Shown: positions 19,007-29,134, numbered from the stretch's first letter. The stretch is DNA of 64,000 nucleotides from Microbulbifer guangxiensis (GCF_021729075.1 NZ_JAJSAQ010000003.1:428535-492534); one strand, 5' to 3'. Notes: a model not told the origin generated them from the letters alone. Program-made: numbers and translations.

Positions 19007-20743
19007 TTACATCTTCTCCATCACTTCGATACCGAGCAGGTCCAGGCCGGTAGCCAGGGTACGGGCCACCAGGTCGCAGAGGCGCAAGCGGCTCTGCCTG
19101 TCTTCCTCGCTCACGCCTTCCTTCAGCACCGGGCAGACCTCGTAGAAGGCCATGTAGGCGCTGGCCAGGTCGTACAGGTAGGTGCACAGGATGTGCGGAT
19201 AGGTATCGCGGGCCACCTGCTGCAGCACTTCGCCAAACTGGCACAGCTTGATGGCCAGGGTGCGTTCCTCCGCAGTCTGCAGGCGGATGGCGCCTGTCAA
19301 TTCGGCGGGTTCCACGCCGGCGCGGCGGAAGATGCTGCGCACGCGGGTATAGGCATACTGCAGATAGGGAGCGGTGTTGCCCTCGAAGCTGAGCATGGAA
19401 TCCCAGTTGAAGACGTAGTCGTTGGTGCGGGTCTTACTCAGGTCGGCGTACTTCACCGCGCCGATACCCACTTTGCGGCCGATCTCGGCACAGGCTTCCG
19501 CATCCAGCTCCGGGTTCTTCTCCGCCACCAGCTTCTGTGCCCGCTCGATGGCCTCATCCAGCAGTGCGGCCAGTTTCACGGTGCCGCCGGTGCGGGTTTT
19601 GAACGGCTTGCCGTCGTCACCCATCATGGTGCCGAAGGCGCAGTGCTCCAGGGAAACGGATTCCGGCAGGAAGCCCGCCTTGCGCGCCGCGGTAAAGGCC
19701 TGCTGCAGGTGCAGGGACTGGCGCGCGTCCACCACATAGAGGATGCGATCGGCGTGCAGCTGGTTGGCGCGGTAGCGGATGGCGGCCAGGTCGGTGGTGG
19801 AGTAGAGGTAACCGCCACCTTTCTTCTGGATGATCATGGGGCTGGGGTTGCCTTCCTTGTCGGCCATTTCCTCGAGGAACACCACTACGGCCCCTTGGTC
19901 GCGCACGGCGATGCCTTTCTCCAGTAGCTCGTCCACCAGCACCGGCAGGTCCTCGTTGTACTGGCTCTCGCCGTAGACATCGCTGCGCTTCAGGGTGACG
20001 TTGAGCTTGTCGTAGATCTCTTCACTGTGGCTGATGGAAATATCGATGAACTGCTGCCACAGCTTCAGGCACTCGGGGTCGCCGCTCTGCAGCTTCACCA
20101 CGTAATCGCGGGCGCGGTCGTCGAAGCCTTCCTCATCGTCGAAGCGGATCTTCGCCTCGCGGTAGAACACTTCCAGGTCGGCCAGCGCCACCTCGGCATC
20201 GTTGTTTTCCAGCTTGTCGGACAGGTGCGCCAGCAGCATGCCGAACTGGGTGCCCCAGTCGCCCATGTGATTCTGGCGCACGACTTTATGGCCCTGGAAT
20301 TCCAGCAGGCGCGCTAGGGCGTCGCCGATGATGGTGGAGCGCAGGTGGCCGACGTGCATTTCCTTGGCCAAGTTCGGGTGGGAGTAGTCGATCACTACCG
20401 TCTGCGGCTCGCCCTCGGCGGAGATATTGAGGCGGGAATCGCGCTCGGCAGCCTCGAGCCGGTCTGCCAGCCACTGCTCGCTCAGGTGCAGGTTGATAAA
20501 GCCGGGGCCGGCGATCTCTGCCTTTTCGATCATCTCGCCCTTGTCCAGCTGCTCGACGATCTTGGCGGCCAGCTCTCGCGGGTTGGTGCCCATGCGCTTG
20601 GCCGCGGCCATGGCGCCGTTGGCCTGGTAGTCGCCGAAGCCCGCCTTCTTGGCCGGGGCGACCACAGGACCGCACTCCTCGGGGATACCGGCGGCGATCA
20701 TGGCGGTCTGGACTTTATCAGAGAGGAGCTGGCGAATGTTCAT
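19007..20743 (-). CDS. argS: Arginyl-tRNA synthetase
   Basis: Class I synthetase charging tRNA-Arg. The product has 578 residues, as in E. coli (577). An N-terminal Add1 domain (1-110) is followed by [13 protein letters not shown], carrying the HIGH motif as H130-V-G-H133, and the C-terminal DALR anticodon-binding domain containing [12 protein letters not shown]. The KMSK motif is replaced ([12 protein letters not shown]), which is normal for most ArgRS. I chose ATG 20743 ([10 protein letters not shown]), the family start. The open frame runs on upstream to 20950, but that part is not conserved and overlaps the divergent sbcB gene. Confidence 0.96.
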   Translation of the reverse strand: MNIRQLLSDKVQTAMIAAGIPEECGPVVAPAKKAGFGDYQANGAMAAAKRMGTNPRELAAKIVEQLDKGEMIEKAEIAGPGFINLHLSEQWLADRLEAAERDSRLNISAEGEPQTVVIDYSHPNLAKEMHVGHLRSTIIGDALARLLEFQGHKVVRQNHMGDWGTQFGMLLAHLSDKLENNDAEVALADLEVFYREAKIRFDDEEGFDDRARDYVVKLQSGDPECLKLWQQFIDISISHSEEIYDKLNVTLKRSDVYGESQYNEDLPVLVDELLEKGIAVRDQGAVVVFLEEMADKEGNPSPMIIQKKGGGYLYSTTDLAAIRYRANQLHADRILYVVDARQSLHLQQAFTAARKAGFLPESVSLEHCAFGTMMGDDGKPFKTRTGGTVKLAALLDEAIERAQKLVAEKNPELDAEACAEIGRKVGIGAVKYADLSKTRTNDYVFNWDSMLSFEGNTAPYLQYAYTRVRSIFRRAGVEPAELTGAIRLQTAEERTLAIKLCQFGEVLQQVARDTYPHILCTYLYDLASAYMAFYEVCPVLKEGVSEEDRQSRLRLCDLVARTLATGLDLLGIEVMEKM

Positions 20744-20880
20744 AGGGGCGATGCTGCTTTGATTCGTGGAAACGCGGAATTTTAATGGGCCCCGGGGGCT
20801 TTGCAACCGGCGCGGTGCCGGCGGCGCCGGTGAAGGGCGGGCGCCGATGGTATGATGCCGACAACGATAAAGGGGGACCC

Positions 20881-22308
20881 GTGAGCGCAACCACACTCTA
20901 CTGGCACGATTACGAGACCTGGGGCACCGACCCGGGCGCTGACAAGCCATCCCAGTTTGCCGGCATCCGCACCGACGAGGACCTGAACGTCGTTGGTGAA
21001 CCGCTGATGCTCTACTGCAAGCCCGCGGATGACTGCCTGCCGCAGCCGATGGCGAGCCTGGTCACCGGTATCGCCCCCCAGCGGGCGCTGGCCGAGGGTG
21101 TACCGGAACTGCAGTTTATCCGCCGCATCCTCGACGAGCTGGGCGCGCCCGGCACCTGCGGCGTGGGCTACAACAGCCTGCGTTTCGACGACGAGGTGAC
21201 CCGCCATACCCTCTACCGCAACCTGCTCGACCCTTACGAGCGTGAGTGGCGCTCGGGCAACAGCCGCTGGGATATCATCGACATGGTGCGGCTCACCTAT
21301 GCCCTGCGGCCTGAAGGGATCCAGTGGCCCGAGAAAGAGGGCGGCGTTCCCTCCTTCCGCCTCGAGGAATTGACCGCGGCCAACGGCATTGCCCACGAGG
21401 GCGCCCACGATGCGCTGTCCGACGTGCGCGCCACCATCGACATGGCCCGCCTGATCCGCGAGCGGCAACCCCGCCTGTACGATTATGTGTTTCGCCTGCG
21501 CAACAAGCGCGAGGCGGCGGCGATGATCGACCTGCAGGCGCGCAAGCCGTTGTTGCACGTATCGGGCAAGGTGCCGGCCAGTCAGGGCCATCTCACCTAT
21601 ATCCTGCCCCTTGGCGCCCACCCGGTGAACCGCAATGCCATCATCGCCGCCAACCTCGCCATGGATCCGGAGCCGATCCTGAACCTGGAGGCGGATGCCT
21701 TGCGCGAGCGCCTTTACACCGCACGGGACAAGCTGGGGGAGGGGGAATTGCCGGCGGGGCTCAAACTGATACACCTGAACCGCTGCCCGATCCTGGCGCC
21801 ACCGAATATGCTCGATGACAACCGCGCAGCGGCACTGGGCATCGACAAGGCCGCCTGCGAACGACACTGGCAAACACTGCGGGATGTGGACCTGCGGCAG
21901 AAGCTGCAGCAGGTGTTCGCGGACGGGGATTTCCCGCAGCGGGATGTGGAGGCGAGCCTGTACAGCGGTTTCCTCTCCGACCCGGACCGGGATCTGTGCC
22001 GGCAGCTGCATCGCGCGCTGGAGAGCCGCGGGCCGGAAGCCCTGGCGGCGCCGGTCCCCTTCACTGACAGCCGCCTGCCGGAACTGCTGTTCCGCCTGCG
22101 TGCGCGGAACTTCCCCGAGACGCTTGCCGCCGAAGAGCAACAGCGCTGGCAGGAGTGGCGCTACCGCCGGCTGACGGACCCGGCTGCCGGGGCCAGCATT
22201 ACCCTGGAGCCTTACTTCGAGCAGATTGCTGCACTGCGGGAGCAATACCCTGACAAGTCAGGCCTGCTGGATCAATTGGAAGCTTGGGGTGATGGGTTGT
22301 TGGCTTGA
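20881..22308 (+). CDS. sbcB: Exodeoxyribonuclease I
   Basis: A 3'-5' single-strand DNA exonuclease of the DnaQ/DEDDh superfamily, used in recombination and mismatch repair. The product has 475 residues, identical in length to E. coli ExoI. Motif ExoI is D10-Y-E12 near the N-terminus (WHDYETWG), with later acidic/His residues in RFDDEV and [12 protein letters not shown]. The C-terminal ExoI domain is complete. The start is GTG 20881 ([11 protein letters not shown]), with AAGGGGGA seven bases upstream. A longer in-frame extension to 20785 is not conserved. It is divergent from argS. Confidence 0.95.
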   Translation: MSATTLYWHDYETWGTDPGADKPSQFAGIRTDEDLNVVGEPLMLYCKPADDCLPQPMASLVTGIAPQRALAEGVPELQFIRRILDELGAPGTCGVGYNSLRFDDEVTRHTLYRNLLDPYEREWRSGNSRWDIIDMVRLTYALRPEGIQWPEKEGGVPSFRLEELTAANGIAHEGAHDALSDVRATIDMARLIRERQPRLYDYVFRLRNKREAAAMIDLQARKPLLHVSGKVPASQGHLTYILPLGAHPVNRNAIIAANLAMDPEPILNLEADALRERLYTARDKLGEGELPAGLKLIHLNRCPILAPPNMLDDNRAAALGIDKAACERHWQTLRDVDLRQKLQQVFADGDFPQRDVEASLYSGFLSDPDRDLCRQLHRALESRGPEALAAPVPFTDSRLPELLFRLRARNFPETLAAEEQQRWQEWRYRRLTDPAAGASITLEPYFEQIAALREQYPDKSGLLDQLEAWGDGLLA

Positions 22309-22412
22309 CGATCGACTGGCGGAGACCTGGAGTAGTTGGCGCCCGGTGTTGGCACTTTTGCTGATGGCTATGGCCGGAGGTACTGGTCAGGCCCCGGGGC
22401 GAGCCCGATGCC

Positions 22413-22500
22413 CGGCACCCCTCGCAGGACACGCTGTAAATACGTCCATGTAAGCTCGGCGTCGGCATCCATGCCTCCGACGGTCCTGCGAGGGGCGCCG
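22413..22500. repeat. Three-way-junction repeat element, copy C
   Basis: An outer stem of 18 positions (22413-22430 with 22483-22500, 17 complementary; weaker pairing continues outward) encloses TACGTCCATGTA (22441-22452) and a second hairpin around GGCATCCATGCC (22464-22475). After the outer arm comes ACGC, as in the other copies. It is 104 bases past the sbcB stop. Confidence 0.75.
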
Positions 22501-22599
22501 AACACCGTGCTCTTAAGTTCTGAGCTCGACTTCCTTTTCCGCAACCACTGACTCTAGAGTGGGAGAAAAGGGAGATGGTTGCGAAGCTAAGGGCCTGGT

Positions 22600-22695
22600 G
22601 CCGGGGGCGGTTTTGCGAGACTGTCTGCGAGAGGGACCTCGTAGACAAGCCTACAGGGATGTATGCACGGCGTGTCTCGCAAACCCGCCCCCGGC
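22600..22695. repeat. Three-way-junction repeat element, copy D (inverted)
   Basis: Same architecture as copy C but in the opposite orientation. The outer stem is 22600-22621 with 22674-22695 (21 of 22 complementary). On the minus strand the core reads ACGCCGTGCATACATCCCTG, followed by a 10-position inner stem with loop GTCCCT. Together copies C and D fill much of the 548-base sbcB-pyrB spacer, which has no other supported content apart from the pyrB upstream region (TAGAAT at 22804-22809 is a possible -10). Confidence 0.78.
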
Positions 22696-22856
22696 GGCAG
22701 GGCCGCCCTGAACTGGCTTAGTGGCACCTCCAGGCACCCCGTCCCCTGCCCAAGTCACCCTAAACTGCATCAATATCAGGATGGGCCGCGGCCCGTTTTC
22801 CAGTAGAATGCGCCCCGGTCAAGCAAGCGCCAGCGGGCGCAGTCATTGGAGCAGTG

Positions 22857-23873
22857 ATGGACTTTATCGGAGCCAACATCCTTTCAGTCGGCCAGTTCGA
22901 GCGGGCCGATATCGACCGGGTCTTCCAGGTGGCCGACACCATGGGGCCCTATGCGCGCCGGGAGAAAGTGACCCGGGTGCTGGAGGGCGCCATCCTCGGC
23001 AATATGTTCCTGGAACCGAGCACCCGTACCCGCCTCAGCTTCGGTGCCGCCTTCAACCTGCTGGGTGGGACCGTACGGGAAACCGTGGGTATCACTGCCA
23101 GCGCCATGGCCAAGGGCGAGTCCCTGTACGATACCGCCCGGGTCCTGTCCGGCTACAGCGACGTGATCTGCATGCGCCACCCGCAGGCCGGATCCGTGGC
23201 CGAGTTTGCCGCTGCCAGCCGGGTGCCGGTGGTCAACGGTGGTGACGGTGCCAACGAACACCCCACCCAGGCTCTGCTGGACCTGTACACCATCCGCAAG
23301 GAACTCGCCGGTAAAGGCCGGACCCTGGACGACTTCCGCATCGCCATGATCGGCGACCTCAAGCACGGCCGCACGGTGCACTCGCTGTGCAAGCTCCTGT
23401 GCCTGTTTGAGAAAGTGCACCTGACCTTTGTGTCGCCGCCGGAGCTGGCCATGCCGGCAGAGCTGGTCGAGCAGCTGCGCGCCGTGGGTCATACCGTGGA
23501 CGTCACCGACCAGCTGGAGTCCAGTATCTCCCACGTGGATATCGTCTACTCCACCCGCATTCAGGAAGAGCGCTTTGCCTCCCAGGAAGAGGCCAACCTG
23601 TACCGTGGCCGTTTCCGCCTGAACCGGGAAATCTTCACCCGCCATGCCCAGCCCAACACCGTGATCATGCACCCGCTGCCGCGGGACAGCCGGGCCGAGG
23701 CCAACGAGCTGGACACGGACCTGAACGAGCACCCGAGCCTGGCAATCTTCCGCCAGACCGATAACGGCCTGCTGGTGCGCATGGCGCTGTTTGCCATGCT
23801 GCTGGGGGTCGAGGACAAGGTGGACGACTACGCTCGCCCGGTGACCTGGCAGAGCCGCCGCACACCGATCTGA
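22857..23873 (+). CDS. pyrB: Aspartate carbamoyltransferase
   Basis: Catalyses carbamoyl phosphate plus aspartate to carbamoyl aspartate, the committed pyrimidine step. The 338-residue product shows the carbamoyl-phosphate loop STRTR (55-59), K86 in AKGESL, HPTQ (135-138) and MHPLPR. It is longer than E. coli PyrB (311) and no pyrI regulatory gene or dihydroorotase-like pyrC' adjoins it, so its allosteric set-up is unclear. The ATG at 22857 is preceded by TTGGAG at proper spacing; a GTG one codon upstream is less likely. Confidence 0.93.
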   Translation: MDFIGANILSVGQFERADIDRVFQVADTMGPYARREKVTRVLEGAILGNMFLEPSTRTRLSFGAAFNLLGGTVRETVGITASAMAKGESLYDTARVLSGYSDVICMRHPQAGSVAEFAAASRVPVVNGGDGANEHPTQALLDLYTIRKELAGKGRTLDDFRIAMIGDLKHGRTVHSLCKLLCLFEKVHLTFVSPPELAMPAELVEQLRAVGHTVDVTDQLESSISHVDIVYSTRIQEERFASQEEANLYRGRFRLNREIFTRHAQPNTVIMHPLPRDSRAEANELDTDLNEHPSLAIFRQTDNGLLVRMALFAMLLGVEDKVDDYARPVTWQSRRTPI

Positions 23874-24078
23874 TCTGTTCTTTGGTTGTGCCCACCGTCG
23901 CGTTGCTGATTCCTGATCGATCGGCGCCTCGGTGGGCTCTCTCCACCGTTCCCTGGTTCCCCGTATTCCCTTGTTACCCAACCCTTTCACTCGACTCTGA
24001 TCATTGCCGCACGCTGGCGTTGCCCTCTTCCCGGTGGGGCGCTAACTTGGGCGCAAATAACAAACTGAGGAGTCAGGG

Positions 24079-25797
24079 GTGAGAAGTTTTCTGTTCCCGA
24101 TCGTCTTGCTTTGCCTGCTGGTTACGCCGGCGAAGGCATCGCAGCAGCAGGCCGCGGTGGCCATGCCGGATACGTTCAGCGCCGCGGTGGCCGAGTCCAT
24201 TCTGCAGCGGGGCGGCAACGCCGTCGATGCCGCCATTGCGGCCCAGTTTGCACTGGCGGTGACCCTGCCGGAGGCGGGCAATATCGGCGGTGGTGGTTTC
24301 ATGCTGATCCACCGTGATGGTCAGCAGTACTTTCTCGACTACCGTGAAATGGCGCCCGGCGCTGCCACCCGCGATATGTACCTGGATGAACAGGGTGAAG
24401 TGATTCCGGATGCCTCGATCTACGGCATCCTGGCCTCCGGCGTGCCCGGCACGGTGCGCGGCATGTGGGAGGCGCACCAGCGCCACGGCACCCTCGAGTG
24501 GGCCGAACTGGTGCAGCCGGCCGTGGACCTGGCCGAGAAAGGTTTCCCGGTCCCCGAGCCCCTGGCCCGCTACGCGCGCAGTTATGCCAAGCGCATGGAG
24601 GGCAAAGATCCCGCGATCAACTTTGGTCGCTATTTCGGTTCCATGGAGGCCGGTGCGGTGTTCCGGCAGCCCGAGCTGGCCGCGACCCTGCGCCGGATCC
24701 GGGATGAAGGTGCCGATGGTTTCTACCGCGGCAAGACTGCCAAACTGATCGCCGATTTCATGCGCAGCCATCGCGGGCTGATCACCGAAGCCGACCTGGC
24801 TGCCTATGAAGCGCGCTGGCGCGAGCCCATTGCTGTTGACTGGCGCGGCTACCGCATCGTCTCGGCGTCGCCGCCCAGCTCCGGCGGCATCGCGGTGGCA
24901 CAGTGGCTGAAAATCTATGACCGGGCACTGGCGCGTCTGGGTGAGAAGCCGGCACACAACAGCGCGGAATATGTGCACCTGCTGGCAGAAGCGGGTAAGC
25001 GGGTGTTCGCCGACCGGGCGGAATACCTCGGCGACCCGGACTTCCACCAGGTGCCCGTTTCCGCGTTGCTGGAAGGGGAATATATCGCGAGGCGTAGTGC
25101 CGAGCTGGACCTGGCAGGGATCTCCCCGACGCCGGCCATCGTTCCCGGTTTGCCGGAGAGTGAAGAGACCACACATTTCTCCATCGTCGACCGTTGGGGC
25201 AACGCCGTCTCCAATACCACCACCATCAACCTGGGCTTCGGCAGCGGTGTCGTGGTGGAGGGTGCCGGCTTCCTGTTGAACGACGAGATGGATGACTTCA
25301 GTGCCAAGCCCGGCGTCGCCAACTTCTTCGGCGCCATGGGCGGCGAGGCCAACGAGATCCGTCCGCACAAGCGTATGCTGTCGTCCATGAGCCCGACCAT
25401 CGTGATGGAAGGCGGTGACATACGTATGGTGACCGGTTCCCCCGGCGGTACCACGATCATTACCAGCGTGTACCAGTCGATTCTGAACGTGATCGAGTTC
25501 GGCATGGACGCGCAGCGGGCCATCGACACGCCGCGTTTCCACCACCAGCTGTGGCCGAAAGACCAGATTCGCTACCAGCCTGGCCTGGACAGCGCGGTCG
25601 TGAATGACCTGGAGGGGATGGGTTACCAGCTGAATGAGCGGGGTTTCGGCGACCTGCAGGTGATCGTGAATCGCAATGGCAGGCTCGAGGCCGCGTCCCA
25701 GTCCAGTGGCCGGGGTGATTCCCGTGTGTTCGCCAGCGAAGCATTGCCGGAAGCCGGGCAAGCACCGCAGCCCGTCGGTGCCGAAACGGGCGGTTGA
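24079..25797 (+). CDS. ggt: Gamma-glutamyltransferase
   Basis: An N-terminal-nucleophile hydrolase that cleaves and transfers gamma-glutamyl groups of glutathione, normally in the periplasm. The 572-residue precursor has a signal peptide (1-20, ending AKA). The large-subunit region (21-363) holds the NIGGGGFM segment. The autoprocessing site precedes T364 in ETTHFSIVD, the predicted nucleophile. The small subunit has SSMSPTI and the oxyanion-hole GSPGG. The start is GTG 24079, with GAGGAG seven bases upstream. It opens a co-directional run with nfeD, slipin and marC. Confidence 0.94.
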   Translation: MRSFLFPIVLLCLLVTPAKASQQQAAVAMPDTFSAAVAESILQRGGNAVDAAIAAQFALAVTLPEAGNIGGGGFMLIHRDGQQYFLDYREMAPGAATRDMYLDEQGEVIPDASIYGILASGVPGTVRGMWEAHQRHGTLEWAELVQPAVDLAEKGFPVPEPLARYARSYAKRMEGKDPAINFGRYFGSMEAGAVFRQPELAATLRRIRDEGADGFYRGKTAKLIADFMRSHRGLITEADLAAYEARWREPIAVDWRGYRIVSASPPSSGGIAVAQWLKIYDRALARLGEKPAHNSAEYVHLLAEAGKRVFADRAEYLGDPDFHQVPVSALLEGEYIARRSAELDLAGISPTPAIVPGLPESEETTHFSIVDRWGNAVSNTTTINLGFGSGVVVEGAGFLLNDEMDDFSAKPGVANFFGAMGGEANEIRPHKRMLSSMSPTIVMEGGDIRMVTGSPGGTTIITSVYQSILNVIEFGMDAQRAIDTPRFHHQLWPKDQIRYQPGLDSAVVNDLEGMGYQLNERGFGDLQVIVNRNGRLEAASQSSGRGDSRVFASEALPEAGQAPQPVGAETGG

Positions 25798-25907
25798 TAC
25801 GACCGGGCAGGTTTTCTGTTAACCTGCAGGGAAACTCCAGGGATCCCCTGAACAAGCCGCCGATGTTGCAGGCTTTCAGGGGACTCCAAGCATCCGGGAT
25901 TGATGCC

Positions 25908-27401
25908 ATGTTGAAAAGGTTTTCAGGGGGTTCTCGCCGCTTGCTGCTGCAGGTGCTCGGTATCCTGTTGCTGCCGCTACTGACCTCTTTTGCCGCCGGC
26001 CAGGAGGTGAGTGAAGGCAGTGAAGAGACGGTGACCAAGGGGCCGCACGTGGCGAAGTTCACCATCGATGGCGCCATCGGCCCCGCCACCACGGATTACC
26101 TGGAGCGGGCGATGGAGGAAGCCGAAGAGCAGGGCGCCCGCCTTTTCATCCTGCAGGTGGATACCCCCGGTGGCCTGGATGCCGCCACCCGCGACATCAT
26201 CCAGAACATCCTCGCCTCCGACATTCCCGTCGCCACACTGGTGTACCCCGCCGGTAGCCGTGCTGCCAGCGCCGGTACCTATATCCTCTATGCCAGTCAT
26301 GTGGCCGCCATGGCCCCTTCCACCACCCTCGGCGCGGCCACCCCGGTACAGATGGGCGGCGCGCCCGGTCAGCAACCACCAGGCCAGCAGCCTCCCGGGC
26401 AGCAGCCGGACTCCTCGGGCTCTGAAGGGGGGGGCAGCGACAAGTCGAAAAGCGACGACGGTAACTCCGACACCGGGGATAAGGCGAACGGCAGCAGCGA
26501 GGCACCGAAGCCCGGCAGTGCCATGGAGCGCAAGGTCATCAACGATTCGGTTGCGTATATCCGCGGGCTCGCCAACCGCTATGGACGCAATGCGGACTGG
26601 GCCGAGAAAGCGGTGCGGGAAGCGGCCACGCTGACCGCCCGGGAAGCGCTCGAGGAAAATGTCATCGACATCGTCGCCAAGGATCCCGCTGACCTGGTCA
26701 AGCAGGTCGCGGGACGCAAGGTGCAGTTGGAGTCCGGCGAGGTGGCCGTGCAGGAGGATATCGCCGAGCTGCCGATACGGGATTACGAGCCGGACTGGCG
26801 CAACGAATTGCTGGCCCTGATCACCAACCCGCAGGTGGCCTATATTCTGTTGCTGGTTGGCATCTACGGCCTCATTTTCGAAGGCTATAACCCCGGCGCC
26901 CTGGTGCCGGGTATCGTCGGTGTCATCTGTCTGCTGCTGGCCTTCTATGCGCTGCAGGTGCTGCCGATCAACTATGCCGGTCTGGCGCTGATCATCGTGG
27001 GGGCACTGTTGATTGTGGCCGAGGTGTTTATGCCCAGTTTCGGCGCCCTGGGCATCGGTGGGGTGATCGCCATGGTGATCGGGTCGGTGATGCTGATCGA
27101 CAGCGATGTACCGGGCATGCAGGTCTCGCGCAAACTGATCGGCGCCGTGGCTGGCGTCAGTGGCCTCGCCATGCTGGGTTTGCTCATGGCCGTCGGACGC
27201 AGCCTGCGCCAGCCCAAAGTGGCCAGTGACCTGGCGATGGTGGGGCGCTCGGCGACGGTGAAATCGGTGGAGGAAGACGAGGTCCTGGTGACGATCGGTG
27301 GCGAGATCTGGAGTGCCCACTGCGACACCGAACTGGTGCCGGGACAGCATGTCAGGGTGGTTGCAGAGCACGGGCTCTGGCTGCAGGTGGAGCCTGAGTA
27401 G
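25908..27401 (+). CDS. NfeD family membrane serine protease
   Basis: A 497-residue NfeD1-type protein: signal peptide (1-30), ClpP-class protease domain (about 45-270), a cluster of membrane helices (about 300-410) and the C-terminal NfeD OB-fold (about 425-497). The Ser-Lys dyad appears to be S121 in RAASAGTY and K209 in ERKVIND. The partner is the slipin encoded 49 bases downstream. Odd: a low-complexity insert (about 150-205), with GQQPP tandem repeats then Ser/Asp/Lys-rich sequence, sits between the catalytic residues. The start is uncertain. ATG 25908 gives a clean signal peptide with GGGA upstream; ATG 25863 and an earlier start overlapping the ggt stop are also in frame. Confidence 0.88.
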   Translation: MLKRFSGGSRRLLLQVLGILLLPLLTSFAAGQEVSEGSEETVTKGPHVAKFTIDGAIGPATTDYLERAMEEAEEQGARLFILQVDTPGGLDAATRDIIQNILASDIPVATLVYPAGSRAASAGTYILYASHVAAMAPSTTLGAATPVQMGGAPGQQPPGQQPPGQQPDSSGSEGGGSDKSKSDDGNSDTGDKANGSSEAPKPGSAMERKVINDSVAYIRGLANRYGRNADWAEKAVREAATLTAREALEENVIDIVAKDPADLVKQVAGRKVQLESGEVAVQEDIAELPIRDYEPDWRNELLALITNPQVAYILLLVGIYGLIFEGYNPGALVPGIVGVICLLLAFYALQVLPINYAGLALIIVGALLIVAEVFMPSFGALGIGGVIAMVIGSVMLIDSDVPGMQVSRKLIGAVAGVSGLAMLGLLMAVGRSLRQPKVASDLAMVGRSATVKSVEEDEVLVTIGGEIWSAHCDTELVPGQHVRVVAEHGLWLQVEPE

Positions 27402-27450
27402 CGGTACCGCTCACAGTAATACGGAATAACAGCAACAAGGGAGTGAGGTC

Positions 27451-28212
27451 ATGGTGAGTTATTTTCTGGGGTTGTTGATCGCGGCCATTGCGCTGCTGCT
27501 GATGTATGCGATCCGCATCCTGCGCGAGTACGAACGGGCGGTGGTGTTTTTCCTCGGCCGTTTCCAGGCAGTGAAAGGTCCGGGCCTGATCATCATCATC
27601 CCGGTGATCCAGACCATGGAGCGGGTGGACCTGCGTACGGTGGTGATGGACGTGCCGACCCAGGACGTCATCAGCCGCGACAACGTGTCGGTGAAGGTGA
27701 ACGCGGTGGTGTACTACCGGGTGATCGACCCGCAGTCAGCCATCATCAATGTGGAGAATTACCACGAGGCGGTAAGCCAGTTGTCGCAGACGACCCTGCG
27801 CTCGGTGCTCGGCAAGCACGAGCTGGACGAGATGCTGTCGGAGCGGGACAAGCTCAACGTGGATATCCAGAAGATTCTCGATGAGCAGACCGATGCCTGG
27901 GGCGTCAAGGTAACGAATGTGGAGATCAAGCACATCGACCTGGATGAGAGCATGATCCGCGCCATTGCCCGCCAGGCCGAAGCCGAGCGTTCACGCCGGG
28001 CCAAAGTGATCCATGCCGAGGGTGAGGCACAGGCGGCGATGAAGCTGACCGAGGCCGCCGACGAGCTGTCGAAAAACGCCAATGCGATCACGCTGCGCTA
28101 TATGCAGACCCTGATCGATATCGCCGGCGAGCAGAACTCCACCATTGTGTTCCCGCTGCCTCTAGACTTGATCCAACCGATGATCAAAAACCTGGCAGGG
28201 GAGAAGCCCTGA
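27451..28212 (+). CDS. Slipin / stomatin-like SPFH protein
   Basis: A 253-residue SPFH-domain membrane scaffold. One N-terminal helix (about 4-21) is followed by the SPFH core, including [14 protein letters not shown] and [20 protein letters not shown], and a coiled-coil tail with [19 protein letters not shown]. It is of the slipin type encoded next to nfeD in bacteria and archaea, where the NfeD protease cleaves the slipin C-terminus. The short hydrophobic end [14 protein letters not shown] would be the candidate cleavage region. GGGAG lies upstream of the ATG. Confidence 0.93.
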   Translation: MVSYFLGLLIAAIALLLMYAIRILREYERAVVFFLGRFQAVKGPGLIIIIPVIQTMERVDLRTVVMDVPTQDVISRDNVSVKVNAVVYYRVIDPQSAIINVENYHEAVSQLSQTTLRSVLGKHELDEMLSERDKLNVDIQKILDEQTDAWGVKVTNVEIKHIDLDESMIRAIARQAEAERSRRAKVIHAEGEAQAAMKLTEAADELSKNANAITLRYMQTLIDIAGEQNSTIVFPLPLDLIQPMIKNLAGEKP

Positions 28213-28234
28213 GCGGGAGTCGAGGAGGTAACCG

Positions 28235-28882
28235 ATGGAGCTGGACCTGGCGCAGTTTAATCGCTCGTTTCTACTGTTACTGGTCCTGCTCAACCCGTTC
28301 ATTCTCAGTGTCTACCTGCTGGACCTGATTCGCGGCCTTGAGCTCAAGGTCTTCTCGGGCCTGCTGCTGCGGGCCTTCCTGATCAGCCTGTCCGTTTTCC
28401 TGCTGTTCGCGTGGTTTGGGGAGAAGATCTTCGACGATGTGCTGCAGGTCCGTTTCCTCGCCTTCCTGATCTTTGGCGGTATTACCTTCCTGATCATCGG
28501 TATTCGCCTGACACTGGGGGTGGGCGCACCCATCCAGTCGATCAACCTGCACTCGCAGGAGGTGGCGGGAGCCATCGCCATGCCATTCATCGTCGGGCCC
28601 GGCACCATCAGTGCCAGTGTGCTGGCGGGCAGCCGGCTGGGTGCTGTCGGGGGATCGCTGGCGATCACCCTGGCTATGGTGAGTGCACTGGTTTCCCTGA
28701 TCCTGCTGAAGGTACTGTACGACTGGGTGCAGACCTGGCAGGAGCGTTATGTGCGCAAGTATGTGGAAGTGGCGGGCCGGATCACCGCGCTGTTCACCGG
28801 CTCTTTCGCCATCGACATGATCCTGAAGGGTGTCGAGCGGTGGCTGGCGCTGATGAAGGAGGGCGGTCTACTGCTGAGTTGA
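28235..28882 (+). CDS. MarC family integral membrane protein
   Basis: A 215-residue protein with six predicted helices and the MarC/UPF0056 signatures: LLLVLLNPF near the N-terminus, IAMPFIVGPGTISA in the middle, and a final helix. MarC proteins are inner-membrane proteins of unknown transport role; the old antibiotic-resistance link has been withdrawn. The gene starts 22 bases after the slipin stop with GAGGAGG upstream, so it is translated from the same message. The loop VAGRITALFTGSFAIDMILKG is typical of the family. Confidence 0.88.
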   Translation: MELDLAQFNRSFLLLLVLLNPFILSVYLLDLIRGLELKVFSGLLLRAFLISLSVFLLFAWFGEKIFDDVLQVRFLAFLIFGGITFLIIGIRLTLGVGAPIQSINLHSQEVAGAIAMPFIVGPGTISASVLAGSRLGAVGGSLAITLAMVSALVSLILLKVLYDWVQTWQERYVRKYVEVAGRITALFTGSFAIDMILKGVERWLALMKEGGLLLS

Positions 28883-28964
28883 GCAGCCTGCAACAGATGC
28901 TAGGGCCTAAGGCTCCGCAAGGTTTTGCTGACATCCATCATCCCCTCCAGCCCGGTCCGGTGGC

Positions 28965-29074
28965 GACAGAGCACCAGGACCCACATTTCGAAAACGCATG
29001 AATACATCCCTGTAGCTCCGTCGGGTACGTCCTTGTACCCGACGGTTTCGAAATGTGGGTCCTGGCACTCTGTC
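28965..29074. repeat. Three-way-junction repeat element, copy B
   Basis: A 110-base near-twin of copy A. The outer stem 28965-28993 with 29046-29074 has 27 of 29 positions complementary. Inner elements are TACATCCCTGTA (29003-29014) and an 11-bp stem with loop GTCCTT. Relative to copy A, two outer-stem pairs differ by changes on both arms (28977/29062 and 28982/29057), so pairing is kept. It sits between the convergent marC and pgi genes. Confidence 0.8.
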
Positions 29075-29134
29075 TTAATCTCAGGCTTTGGGACTTTGTC
29101 GTCAGTTTTGGAGCTTAGGCTCCGGAGTTACATG

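Noticed and set aside
22721-23245. Plus-strand 174-codon frame overlapping pyrB
   Set aside because: Out-of-frame shadow of pyrB; Arg/Gly/Pro-rich with no motif.
24073-25761. 562-codon minus-strand frame opposite ggt
   Set aside because: Shadow of ggt in a GC-rich genome; composition rich in Gln, His and Arg with no conserved motif.
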